Shown in pieces: positions 1 through 7,313 of a stretch of DNA of 64,000 nt (its first letter is position 1; each line of letters opens with the position of its first letter). The DNA lies in contig NZ_CP060402.1 of assembly GCF_015040615.1 (NCBI RefSeq), positions 868,001 through 932,000 on the forward strand. Direction: 5' to 3'. The stretch comes from Microbacterium sp. YJN-G. GTDB lineage: Bacteria > Actinomycetota > Actinomycetes > Actinomycetales > Microbacteriaceae. A program made the position numbers and the translations under genes. A model generated the notes under the pieces. That model ran no database searches. It had not been told where the DNA came from and saw nothing but the letters and a program-made list of their open reading frames with translations.

Positions 1-831
1 ATGGCGCAGATCGCTCCCGGTGAGGCGTTCCTGGCATGGGGCTGGCGCGTTCCCTTCCTGCTCTCGATCGTGCTGATCGGCGTCGGCTACTGGGTGCGCC
101 GACGCGTCTCGGAGAGCCCGGTGTTCACCGAGATCGCCGAGCGCAAGGAGGAGTCGCGGATGCCGATCGTGCAGCTGCTGCGCCACCACCTGCCGCTCGT
201 GATCGTCGCCGCCCTCGTGTTCGCCGGCAACAACGCTGTGGGCTACATGACCACCGGCGGCTACATGCAGCGGTACGCCACCGCCACGCCCGGCCCGATC
301 GAGCTCGACACCTCGGCGGTGTTCTGGGTGGTCGCGCTCTCGGGTGTGACCTGGCTGATCTCCACCTGGTTCGGCGGCTGGCTCTCCGACAAGCTCGGGC
401 GTCGCAACACCTACATCCTCGGCTGGGTGCTGCAGCTGATCGGCGTGTTCCTGCTGTTCCCGCTGACCAACATCGGCACGGTGGGCTCGCTCGCCGCGGC
501 CCTGATCATCCTCACGATCGGCCTCGGCCTCACCTACGGCCCGCAGTCCGCGCTGTACTCCGAGCTGTTCCCGGCATCCATCCGGTTCTCGGGCGTCTCG
601 ATCTCGTACGCGATCGGCGCGATCCTCGGTGGCGCCTTCTCGCCGATGATCGCGCAGGCGATCTTCCAGGCGACCGGGGCCACCACTGGCATCACCTGGT
701 ACCTCGCCGGCATGACCGTCATCGGCCTGATCGGCACGCTGCTGCTGCGCGACCGCACCGGTATCCCGCTCGGGCCCGAGCACGAGGCCGAGCAGGCCAA
801 GAGCCCGATCTACGGGCTGTCGAAGGCCTGA
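1..831 (+). CDS. MHS-family MFS transporter, C-terminal part (cut by window edge)
   Basis: This is the C-terminal part (276 residues visible) of a metabolite:H+ symporter of the MFS, in the ProP/ShiA/PcaK-like MHS group. The stretch WGWRVPFL followed by a hydrophobic helix and RRRVSESPVF matches the conserved middle of MHS proteins (end of the N-terminal bundle plus the central loop), so the first five or so helices lie upstream of base 1 and the ATG at base 1 is probably internal. The GGWLSDKLGRR loop is the second MFS signature. Its position next to an IclR regulator and an aromatic hydroxylase suggests uptake of an aromatic acid. The family is clear; the substrate is inferred. Confidence 0.85.
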   Translation: MAQIAPGEAFLAWGWRVPFLLSIVLIGVGYWVRRRVSESPVFTEIAERKEESRMPIVQLLRHHLPLVIVAALVFAGNNAVGYMTTGGYMQRYATATPGPIELDTSAVFWVVALSGVTWLISTWFGGWLSDKLGRRNTYILGWVLQLIGVFLLFPLTNIGTVGSLAAALIILTIGLGLTYGPQSALYSELFPASIRFSGVSISYAIGAILGGAFSPMIAQAIFQATGATTGITWYLAGMTVIGLIGTLLLRDRTGIPLGPEHEAEQAKSPIYGLSKA

Positions 832-864
832 CCCCGCTGCAGCTCTGAAGGACATCTGCAGGTC

Positions 865-895
865 TGAAGGATGATCCCCGCCGGATCATCCTTCA
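865..895. terminator. Bidirectional hairpin terminator between convergent genes
   Basis: Perfect 13-bp inverted repeat (TGAAGGATGATCC at 865-877 and its complement at 883-895) with a 5-nt loop, between the stops of the MHS transporter and the convergent iclR gene. There is no long T tract, as is common in high-GC actinobacteria. Confidence 0.75.
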
Positions 896-927
896 TATCT
901 GCATTCCTCCTGCATTCCCGAGGCCGC

Positions 928-1617
928 TCAGCCCTCCAGCGACTCGCGGATCGCGCGCGCCGAGCGCTGCAGGCGGGCGGCGATCTCGGCATCCTCGAAC
1001 CGGGATGCCGCATGCACGACGGCCAGCGTCGCAGGGCGCTTGCCCCGCAGCACCAGGGGGACGGCGACCGAGCGCACGGTGGGGATCACCTCGTCGTGGC
1101 TGGTCGCGAAGCCGCGCTCGCGCACGACGGCGATCTCGGCGCGCAGCGCCTCGGAGACCTCGGGCCACTCGGCATCCGGCAGCTGGGCGAGGATCGCCTT
1201 GCCCGGTGCGCCGACGGTGACCGGATGCCGAGCGCCGGGGCGCTGGGCGACGTTCGCGACCGCATGCCGCGGCTCGACGCTCGAGAGGGTGATGCACTCG
1301 TCGCCGTCGAGCACGGCCAGCAGCGCTGTGAGCCCGAACTCGTTGGCGACGGCCGTGAGCTCGGGGAGCGCCTCGGCCTGCAGATCGTGGGCGACGCCGG
1401 CGGCGAGGGCCGCCATGCGCGGCCCGAGCGACGCGAGCCCCGCCGCGTCGCGTGCGACGAGGCGGTGATCCTCGAGCGTGCGCAGCAGCCGGTAGGCGAT
1501 CGAGCGGTGCACCTCGAGCCGGGTGGCGACCTCGTCGATCGAGAGCGGCCCGTCGGCCAGGATCTCGAGGATCCGGATGCCGCGGCTCAGCGTCTGCGAG
1601 GCGGGGGCGGCGACCAT
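928..1617 (-). CDS. IclR-family transcriptional regulator
   Basis: A 229-residue IclR-family regulator. Residues about 9-70 form the winged helix-turn-helix (SIDEVATRLEVHRSIAYRLL is the HTH) and the rest is the IclR effector-binding domain, with the typical VGAPGKAILAQLP segment. The start at 1617 (MVAAPASQT) is preceded by AGAAGGAG at good spacing; an upstream in-frame extension has no ribosome site. It is transcribed divergently from the flavin hydroxylase at 1800, and the shared spacer holds phased GTTC-N7-GAAC palindromes that are plausible binding sites. It probably controls the hydroxylase, and possibly the transporter, in response to an aromatic acid. Confidence 0.9.
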   Translation of the reverse strand: MVAAPASQTLSRGIRILEILADGPLSIDEVATRLEVHRSIAYRLLRTLEDHRLVARDAAGLASLGPRMAALAAGVAHDLQAEALPELTAVANEFGLTALLAVLDGDECITLSSVEPRHAVANVAQRPGARHPVTVGAPGKAILAQLPDAEWPEVSEALRAEIAVVRERGFATSHDEVIPTVRSVAVPLVLRGKRPATLAVVHAASRFEDAEIAARLQRSARAIRESLEG

Positions 1618-1696
1618 GCAGCTCCTTCTGTGCGCGATCCGCGCGCGTCCGTGCGCGGGCGGTCTTGTCACCGCATCCGCTCTTCGTATACGATCT

Positions 1697-1731
1697 GTTC
1701 AATAGTAGAACGTCGCGTTCGAATATAGAAC
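1697..1731. promoter_or_regulatory. Two phased GTTC-N7-GAAC operators (IclR-type)
   Basis: GTTCAATAGTAGAAC (1697-1711) and GTTCGAATATAGAAC (1717-1731) start exactly 20 bp apart, about two helical turns. A third GTTC begins at 1737, again 20 bp on, but its GAAC half is not kept. The sites lie in the iclR/hydroxylase divergent spacer and are likely operators for the adjacent IclR protein. Confidence 0.7.
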
Positions 1732-1799
1732 ACGCCGTTCCTTGTGAGCAACACCTCGCGAGCAACACCTGACGATGCTGTCCAGGGAAGGACCCGACG

Positions 1800-3668
1800 A
1801 TGCAGTTCCACCACCACGGCTACGTATCCGGCGAGCCCCGCGTGCTCCCCGCCGAAGGCGTCGGCGTCGACCGGCCCGCCGAGCTTCCCGACGAGACCGA
1901 CGTGCTCATCGTCGGCTCGGGACCGGCCGGCATGCTCCTCGCCGCGCAGATGTCGCAGTTCCCCGATGTCACCACCCGCATCATCGAGCGCCGCGACGGA
2001 CGGCTCGTGCTCGGCCAGGCCGACGGCATCCAGCCCCGCAGCGTCGAGACGTTCCAGGCGTTCGGCTTCGCCGAGCGCATCATCGCCGAGGCGTACAACA
2101 TCGGCTGGATGAACTTCTGGGGCCCCGACCCCGAGAACCCCGACAACATCATCCGCACCTCGCGCACCGAGGACTACGGGCTCAAGATCAGCGAGTTCCC
2201 GCACCTCATCGTCAATCAGGCGCGCGTGCTGGACTACTTCGCCGAGGCCGCCGCCTACGGACCGGGACGGATCGAGCCGGACTACGGCATCGAGTTCGCC
2301 GGCCTCACCGTGCACGAGGACGGCGAGCACCCCGTCGAGGTGCGGGTACGGCACACCGCCGGCCCCCGCGCGGGGGAGGAGCGCACGATCCGCGCGAAGT
2401 ACGTGGTCGGCTGCGACGGCGCCCGCAGCGGGGTGCGCGAGGCGATCGGCCGCAAGCACGTCGGCGCCATGGCCGCGCACGCCTGGGGCGTCATGGACGT
2501 GCTCGTGAACACCGACTTCCCCGACTGGCGCATCAAGTGCGCGATCAACGCCGAGGCGGGGAACATCCTGCACATCCCGCGCGAGGGCGGCTACCTCAGC
2601 CGCGTCTACGTCGACCTCGGCGAGGTGGCGGCCGATGACAACCGGCAGGTCAAGCACACGCCCATCGAAGACATCATCCGCAAGGCCAACGAGATCCTGC
2701 ACCCCTACACGCTCGACGTGAAGGAGGTCGCCTGGCACAGCGTCTACGAGGTCGGCCACCGGGTCACCGACGGCTTCGACGATGCGCTCGACGCCGACCG
2801 CCACCCGCGCGTGTTCCTCACCGGAGACGCCTGCCACACGCACAGCGCCAAGGCCGGGCAGGGCATGAACGTCTCGATGCAGGACGGCTTCAACCTGGGC
2901 TGGAAGCTCGGCCACGTGCTCTCGGGCCGCGCCCCTGACGAGCTGCTGTCGACCTACGCCGCCGAGCGCCGCCCGGTCGCGCAGCAGCTGATCGACTTCG
3001 ACCGCGAGTGGTCCTCGCTGATGGCGCGCAAGCCCGAGGAGATCTCCGACCCGCAGGACCTGGCGACCTACTATCTGGCCACGGCCGAGTTCCCCTCCGG
3101 CTTCATGACGCAGTACGCCGAGTCGATGATCACCGGCACCGACGCGCACCAGGCGCTGGCCGCGGGTTTCCCGCTGGGCAAGCGGTTCAAGTCGGCCGAG
3201 GTCACCCGCGTCTCGGACGGCAACGTCGTGCACCTGGGCCACCACGCCCACGCCGACGGACGCTGGCGCGTATACGCGTTCGCCGACCCGGATGCGTCGA
3301 AGCTCGCGTCCTGGGCGGAGGAGGCGGCACCGCTGTTCGCCCGCTTCACGCCCGCGGACGGCGACTCGGACGCCGTGATCGACGCGAAGGCGATCTACCA
3401 GCAGCGCTTCGACGAGTTCGAGGTCACGCACGCACCCGAGCTGTTCCAGCCCAGAACCGGCCCGTTCGGGCTGACCGACTGGGAGAAGGTTTACGCGGCG
3501 GCGCCGTCGGCGTGGTGCGCCACCGACATCTTCGACGAGCGCGAGCTGTCCCGCGACGGCGTGGTGATCGTGGTGCGACCCGACCAGTACGTCGCCGCGA
3601 TCCTGCCGCTGGATGCGGTCGACGAGCTGGGTGCCTTCCTCGACGGGGCGCTGCTGCCGGCATCCTGA
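1800..3668 (+). CDS. FAD-dependent aromatic hydroxylase (3-hydroxybenzoate 4-monooxygenase / phenol 2-monooxygenase family)
   Basis: A 622-residue single-component flavoprotein aromatic hydroxylase, which inserts one oxygen atom into a phenolic ring using NAD(P)H and O2. Visible features: the FAD dinucleotide motif GSGPAG (about residues 39-44), the FAD-ribityl motif LTGDACHTHSAKAGQGMN (about 340-357), and a C-terminal thioredoxin-like domain (GVVIVVRPDQYVAAI) found in phenol hydroxylase and MobA-type enzymes but absent from shorter p-hydroxybenzoate hydroxylases. The length fits the MobA class (about 640 residues). With an MHS transporter and IclR regulator beside it, conversion of 3-hydroxybenzoate to protocatechuate is the best guess; a phenol or resorcinol substrate cannot be excluded. 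Confidence 0.82.
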   Translation: MQFHHHGYVSGEPRVLPAEGVGVDRPAELPDETDVLIVGSGPAGMLLAAQMSQFPDVTTRIIERRDGRLVLGQADGIQPRSVETFQAFGFAERIIAEAYNIGWMNFWGPDPENPDNIIRTSRTEDYGLKISEFPHLIVNQARVLDYFAEAAAYGPGRIEPDYGIEFAGLTVHEDGEHPVEVRVRHTAGPRAGEERTIRAKYVVGCDGARSGVREAIGRKHVGAMAAHAWGVMDVLVNTDFPDWRIKCAINAEAGNILHIPREGGYLSRVYVDLGEVAADDNRQVKHTPIEDIIRKANEILHPYTLDVKEVAWHSVYEVGHRVTDGFDDALDADRHPRVFLTGDACHTHSAKAGQGMNVSMQDGFNLGWKLGHVLSGRAPDELLSTYAAERRPVAQQLIDFDREWSSLMARKPEEISDPQDLATYYLATAEFPSGFMTQYAESMITGTDAHQALAAGFPLGKRFKSAEVTRVSDGNVVHLGHHAHADGRWRVYAFADPDASKLASWAEEAAPLFARFTPADGDSDAVIDAKAIYQQRFDEFEVTHAPELFQPRTGPFGLTDWEKVYAAAPSAWCATDIFDERELSRDGVVIVVRPDQYVAAILPLDAVDELGAFLDGALLPAS

Positions 3669-3681
3669 CGGGTAGGGAGCC

Positions 3682-3709
3682 GGCCCCTGCCGGGCCGACC
3701 CGCCGGCCC
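3682..3709 (+). terminator. GC-rich overlapping hairpins after the hydroxylase gene
   Basis: Overlapping inverted repeats (GGCCC at 3682-3686 with GGGCC at 3692-3696, and GGGCC with GGCCC at 3705-3709) start 14 bp after the hydroxylase stop. They form a candidate terminator without a T tract. Confidence 0.4.
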
Positions 3710-3741
3710 GCGCCGACCCGTGCCGGGCCCCGCCGAGCCCG

Positions 3742-3761
3742 GGCATGACAGATGTCATGCC
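3742..3761. promoter_or_regulatory. 20-bp palindrome upstream of ABC exporter / two-component operon
   Basis: GGCATGACA-GA-TGTCATGCC has perfect 9-bp arms and lies 56 bp before the ATP-binding gene. A further TGACATC follows at 3770. This TGACA-N2-TGTCA form is usual for NarL/LuxR-type response regulators, and such a regulator is encoded at the end of this operon, so autoregulation is likely. Confidence 0.6.
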
Positions 3762-3816
3762 GAACGGGTGACATCGGCCCCCGGCGCAGGCGGCATCACG
3801 CGGCCAGGCTGGGGGT

Positions 3817-4773
3817 ATGCAGACCACAGCCGAATTGCAGACGCGGGTAGCGCCCGCACCCACCGAGCGCGGCGTCGTCATCGAACTGCGCGGTGTCAGC
3901 CGCCGGTTCGGTGTCGGCGACCGCCGCGTGCGGGCCGTCGACGGAGTCGATCTCAGCATCTGCCGCGGCGAGGTCGTCGCGCTGCTCGGACCGAACGGGG
4001 CCGGCAAGACGACGACGCTCGACATGCTGCTGGGCCTCACCGACCCCAGCGACGGGACCGTGCAGGTGCTCGGCGGCACGCCGATGCACGCGGCCAAGAG
4101 CGGCTCCATCGCCGCCGTGCTGCAGACCGGCGGCCTGCTCTCGGATCTCACCGTCGGCGAGACCGTGCGGCTCGTCGCGTCGCTGCACGGCCGGGCCGCC
4201 CTCGCACGGGTGCCCGAGATCCTCGAGCGCACCGACCTCACCCGCCTCGCCCGCCGTCGCGTGGCGAAGTGCTCGGGCGGTGAGCAGCAGCGCGTGAAGT
4301 TCGCGCTCGCGCTCACCGCCGACCCCGACATCCTCGTGCTCGACGAGCCCACGGCCGGTATGGACGTCACCGCCCGCCGCCGCTTCTGGGACGTCATGCG
4401 CGCGGATGCCGATGCCGGCCGCACCATCGTGTTCGCGACCCACTACCTCGAAGAGGCCGAGCAGTTCGCCCGCAGGACGGTCGTCATGAACCACGGGCGG
4501 GTCGTCGCCGACGCCCCGACCGCGGAACTGCGCGCCGGGCTCGGCGCGCGCAGGGTCGCGGCGACGCTGCCCGACGCGGGCGCCGATCACATCGTGGCGG
4601 CTCTGCGACAGCATCCGGCCGTCTCCGACGTGCGCCTCGACGCCGCCCGCCTCACCCTGCGCAGCACCGACTCGGATGCCGTTGCAGCCGTGCTGCTGGC
4701 CGAGCGCGCCCGCGATCTCGAGATCACCGCACCCACCCTTGAGACCGCCTTCACCACCCTGACGGAGGACTGA
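3817..4773 (+). CDS. ABC-2 type exporter, ATP-binding protein
   Basis: A 318-residue ABC ATPase of the DrrA/CcmA drug and antibiotic exporter group. Walker A is GPNGAGKT (about 58-65), the signature is CSGGEQQ (about 152), and Walker B with D-loop is ILVLDEPTAGMD (about 168-179). The switch region is ATHYLEEAEQFA. It is followed at once by a permease gene (1-nt gap) and by a kinase and response regulator, forming an exporter plus two-component unit, an arrangement often linked to export of, or resistance to, membrane-active compounds. Confidence 0.92.
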   Translation: MQTTAELQTRVAPAPTERGVVIELRGVSRRFGVGDRRVRAVDGVDLSICRGEVVALLGPNGAGKTTTLDMLLGLTDPSDGTVQVLGGTPMHAAKSGSIAAVLQTGGLLSDLTVGETVRLVASLHGRAALARVPEILERTDLTRLARRRVAKCSGGEQQRVKFALALTADPDILVLDEPTAGMDVTARRRFWDVMRADADAGRTIVFATHYLEEAEQFARRTVVMNHGRVVADAPTAELRAGLGARRVAATLPDAGADHIVAALRQHPAVSDVRLDAARLTLRSTDSDAVAAVLLAERARDLEITAPTLETAFTTLTED

Positions 4774-4774
4774 G

Positions 4775-5530
4775 ATGATGACGACGACCACCATGCTGCG
4801 GATCGAGGGCGTCCGCCAGCTGCGCAATCCCTACACGCTCGCCTTCACCCTCGCGATGCCCGTGGTGATGTACCTGCTGTTCGGCGCGAGCGCCGGCTAC
4901 GGCAGCATGTCGGCCGGGCACGGCAACGTCGCCTTCTACGTGATGGTGTCGATGGCCGCCTACGGCACGGCCGTGGCGATGAGCTCGCTGACCTCGCTCG
5001 CCGCGGCCGAGTCGAAGCAGGGCTGGGGTCGGCAGCTGGCGATGACCCCGCTGAGCACAGCGGGGTACGCGCTCACCAAGCTGCTCACCGCCTTCACCTT
5101 CGCCGTCCTCGCCCTCCTGGCGGTCTTCATCGCCGGTGCCGTCACCGGGGCGCAGGCCACCGACCTGTGGCGCTGGTTCGCGACGGCCGGGATCATCCTC
5201 GGCATCGGGCTCATCTACGGGCTGTACGGCCTCGGGGTCGGACTGTTCTTCAACGCCGACTCATCGGCTGCGCTGGCCTCGATCTCGATGACGTTCTTCG
5301 CGTTCTTCGGCAATGTGTTCATGCCGCTGGACGGTGTGATGCTCGACATTGCGCGGTTCACGCCGCTCTACGGATTCGTGGCGCTCTCACGCTGGCCGCT
5401 GACAGACGGCGTGCTCACCACAGGTCAGACCGACCCGCTGTGGATGGTGCTGCTGAACATCGTCGTGTGGGTGCTGCTGTTCACCGCGCTCGTCGTCGCC
5501 GGTGTGAAGCGCTCGCGCCGCCGTCAGTAG
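4775..5530 (+). CDS. ABC-2 type exporter, permease protein
   Basis: A 251-residue integral membrane protein with six predicted hydrophobic helices, of the ABC-2 permease family (an inner-membrane exporter half-transporter that pairs with the ATPase encoded just upstream). The segment FFAFFGNVFMPLDGVMLDIARFTPLYG is typical of the family just before the last helix pair. It is translationally close to the ATPase gene (stop, one base, ATG). Confidence 0.88.
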   Translation: MMTTTTMLRIEGVRQLRNPYTLAFTLAMPVVMYLLFGASAGYGSMSAGHGNVAFYVMVSMAAYGTAVAMSSLTSLAAAESKQGWGRQLAMTPLSTAGYALTKLLTAFTFAVLALLAVFIAGAVTGAQATDLWRWFATAGIILGIGLIYGLYGLGVGLFFNADSSAALASISMTFFAFFGNVFMPLDGVMLDIARFTPLYGFVALSRWPLTDGVLTTGQTDPLWMVLLNIVVWVLLFTALVVAGVKRSRRRQ

Positions 5531-5539
5531 GGTGAGACG

Positions 5540-6649
5540 GTGACCAGCCAGTACCGCACCGCCGCGCGCCCCGAGCCGAAGAGTCATTGGGACCGGTACG
5601 GCTGGCTGATGGCGGTCATCTGGCTGTTCTTCCTGATCTACCCGGCGATCGCGCTGATCGAATCGACCGCAGCCCCGATCTGGATCGCCATCGGCTGGAC
5701 GGCACTGGCCGCCTTCGTGGTGCTCTACGTCGGCGGCTTCATCCGGGGGCTGCGCCGGGGAGACGGACTCGGGCGGCCGGTGTCGGCAGGGCAGTGGTGG
5801 ATCTTCGGCGGTCTGATCGCCTGTGCGCTCGTGTCGATCCCGGCCGAGCGGGCGAATGCACTCAGTTTCCTGCCGTTCATCATGTCATTCGCCTCGTACG
5901 GCCTGACCCGGGCGGCGCACTGGATCACCACGATCGGCGGGGTCGTGATCACCGCGGCGTGCGTGCTGCTCATCCCCGGCTGGTTCGCCTTCGCGACGAT
6001 CCTGGTGATCGTGGTGCTGATGGGCGTGGTGAACACCGTGTCGACGTGGCTGATCATCCGCTCATCCGAGGCCGAGCAGCTGGGGCGCGAGCTGGCCACC
6101 AGCGAGGGACGCGAGGCCGTCGCCCGCGATGTGCACGACCTGATCGGTCACTCGCTGACCGTCGTGCAGCTGAAGGCGCAGCTGGCGCAGCGGCTCATCG
6201 ACACCGATCCCGGACGAGCCAGGGCAGAGCTCGCCGACATCACCGCGCTGACGGCCGAGGCGATCGCCGGGGTGCGGGCCACGGTCGCGGGGGCGCGGGC
6301 GACGACGCTGATCGAGCAGCTGGCATCGGGGCGCGACGCGCTGCGATCGGCCGGCATCTCGATGCACGTCGACGGCGAACCTGCCGCGCTCTCTCCCGTG
6401 CAGTCGCTGACGGCCAGCTGGGTGCTGCGCGAGGCGATCACCAACGTGCTGCGTCACGCGCACGCGACGGTGGTCGCCGTGACCATCGCCGCGGGCCGGC
6501 TCGTCGTGGTCGACGACGGACGCGGCCCTGCCGGCACGGGCGAGGGCAACGGGGTGCGCGGCATGCGCGAGCGCGCCGCCGCCGCCGGCGCCACACTCGA
6601 ATTCGGCGCGGGGACGGAGGCGGGGACTCGAGTGGAGATCAGATGGTGA
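5540..6649 (+). CDS. Two-component sensor histidine kinase (NarL-system, HisKA_3 type)
   Basis: A 369-residue sensor kinase with a GTG start. Residues about 22-175 contain five to six membrane helices and no large extracellular domain, as in intramembrane-sensing kinases such as DesK and LiaS. The phosphoacceptor is His199 in ARDVHDLIGHSLT, followed by the HisKA_3 dimerisation helices and an HATPase domain (EAITNVLRHA, VVDDGRG, GNGVRGMRERAAAAG). It lies 9 bp after the permease gene and overlaps the response regulator by 7 bp, so it probably senses the substrate of the exporter or the membrane stress it relieves. Confidence 0.92.
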   Translation: MTSQYRTAARPEPKSHWDRYGWLMAVIWLFFLIYPAIALIESTAAPIWIAIGWTALAAFVVLYVGGFIRGLRRGDGLGRPVSAGQWWIFGGLIACALVSIPAERANALSFLPFIMSFASYGLTRAAHWITTIGGVVITAACVLLIPGWFAFATILVIVVLMGVVNTVSTWLIIRSSEAEQLGRELATSEGREAVARDVHDLIGHSLTVVQLKAQLAQRLIDTDPGRARAELADITALTAEAIAGVRATVAGARATTLIEQLASGRDALRSAGISMHVDGEPAALSPVQSLTASWVLREAITNVLRHAHATVVAVTIAAGRLVVVDDGRGPAGTGEGNGVRGMRERAAAAGATLEFGAGTEAGTRVEIRW

Positions 6650-7287
6650 ATCGGATGCCGCAACCCGGGCGTTCAGGGCAACGCATCCGCCTGGTGATCG
6701 CCGACGACCAGGCGCTGGTGCGCGGCGCGCTCGCCGCCCTGCTCGAACTCGAGGGCGATCTCGAGATCGCCGGCGTCGCCGCCGACGGCGAGCAGGCGGT
6801 GCGATCGGTCGCCGAACTGCGGCCGGATGTCTGCCTGATGGACATCCAGATGCCCGATCTCGACGGCATCGATGCGACCCGGCGGGTGCGGGCGGCCAAC
6901 CCCGGCACGCGCGTGCTCATCGTCACGACGTTCGCCAGACCCGGGTATCTGCGCGCGGCGCTGGATGCCGGAGCGAGCGGCTTCATCGTCAAGGACACTC
7001 CTGCCGAACAGCTCGCCGACGCCGTGCGCCGCGTGCACGCGGGGCTGCGCGTGCTGGATCCGGCGCTCGCCGAGGAGAGCCTGTTCGACGGCGCGAATCC
7101 GCTCACCGACCGCGAGCAGCAGGTGCTGCGGCTGGCTGCCGACGGCCGGTCGGCCGGCGCGATAGCATCCGAGGTCTTCCTCTCGGCCGGCACCGTGCGC
7201 AACCATCTCTCCTCGGCGATCGGCAAGACCGGCGCCGCCAACCGCACCCAGGCCGTGCGCATCGCGCAGGACAAGGGATGGATCTGA
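6643..7287 (+). CDS. LuxR/NarL-family response regulator
   Basis: A 214-residue response regulator. The receiver domain has acidic residues at DD (about 21-22), phosphoacceptor Asp67 (CLMDIQMPD) and the conserved Lys in GFIVKDT. The C-terminal LuxR helix-turn-helix is LTDREQQVLRLAADGRSAGA followed by GTVRNHLSSAIGKTG. The start overlaps the kinase stop (ATGGTGA), which indicates translational coupling. The perfect palindrome at 3742-3761, upstream of the ABC genes, is the likely target. Confidence 0.93.
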   Translation: MVNRMPQPGRSGQRIRLVIADDQALVRGALAALLELEGDLEIAGVAADGEQAVRSVAELRPDVCLMDIQMPDLDGIDATRRVRAANPGTRVLIVTTFARPGYLRAALDAGASGFIVKDTPAEQLADAVRRVHAGLRVLDPALAEESLFDGANPLTDREQQVLRLAADGRSAGAIASEVFLSAGTVRNHLSSAIGKTGAANRTQAVRIAQDKGWI

Positions 7288-7288
7288 C

Positions 7289-7304
7289 CGGCGACTGATC
7301 GCCG
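7289..7304. terminator. Short hairpin between convergent genes
   Basis: CGGCGA-CTGA-TCGCCG immediately follows the response regulator stop and lies 10 bp before the stop of the convergent ThDP enzyme gene. It is a candidate bidirectional terminator with short arms. Confidence 0.45.
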
Positions 7305-7313
7305 CGGGTGCGA

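Noticed and set aside
1668..4427. Very long minus-strand open frame opposite the flavin hydroxylase and ABC ATPase
   Set aside because: It is antisense to two genes with clear motifs, has low-complexity Arg/Asp/Val-rich translation and no family motif. High G+C makes such frames by chance.
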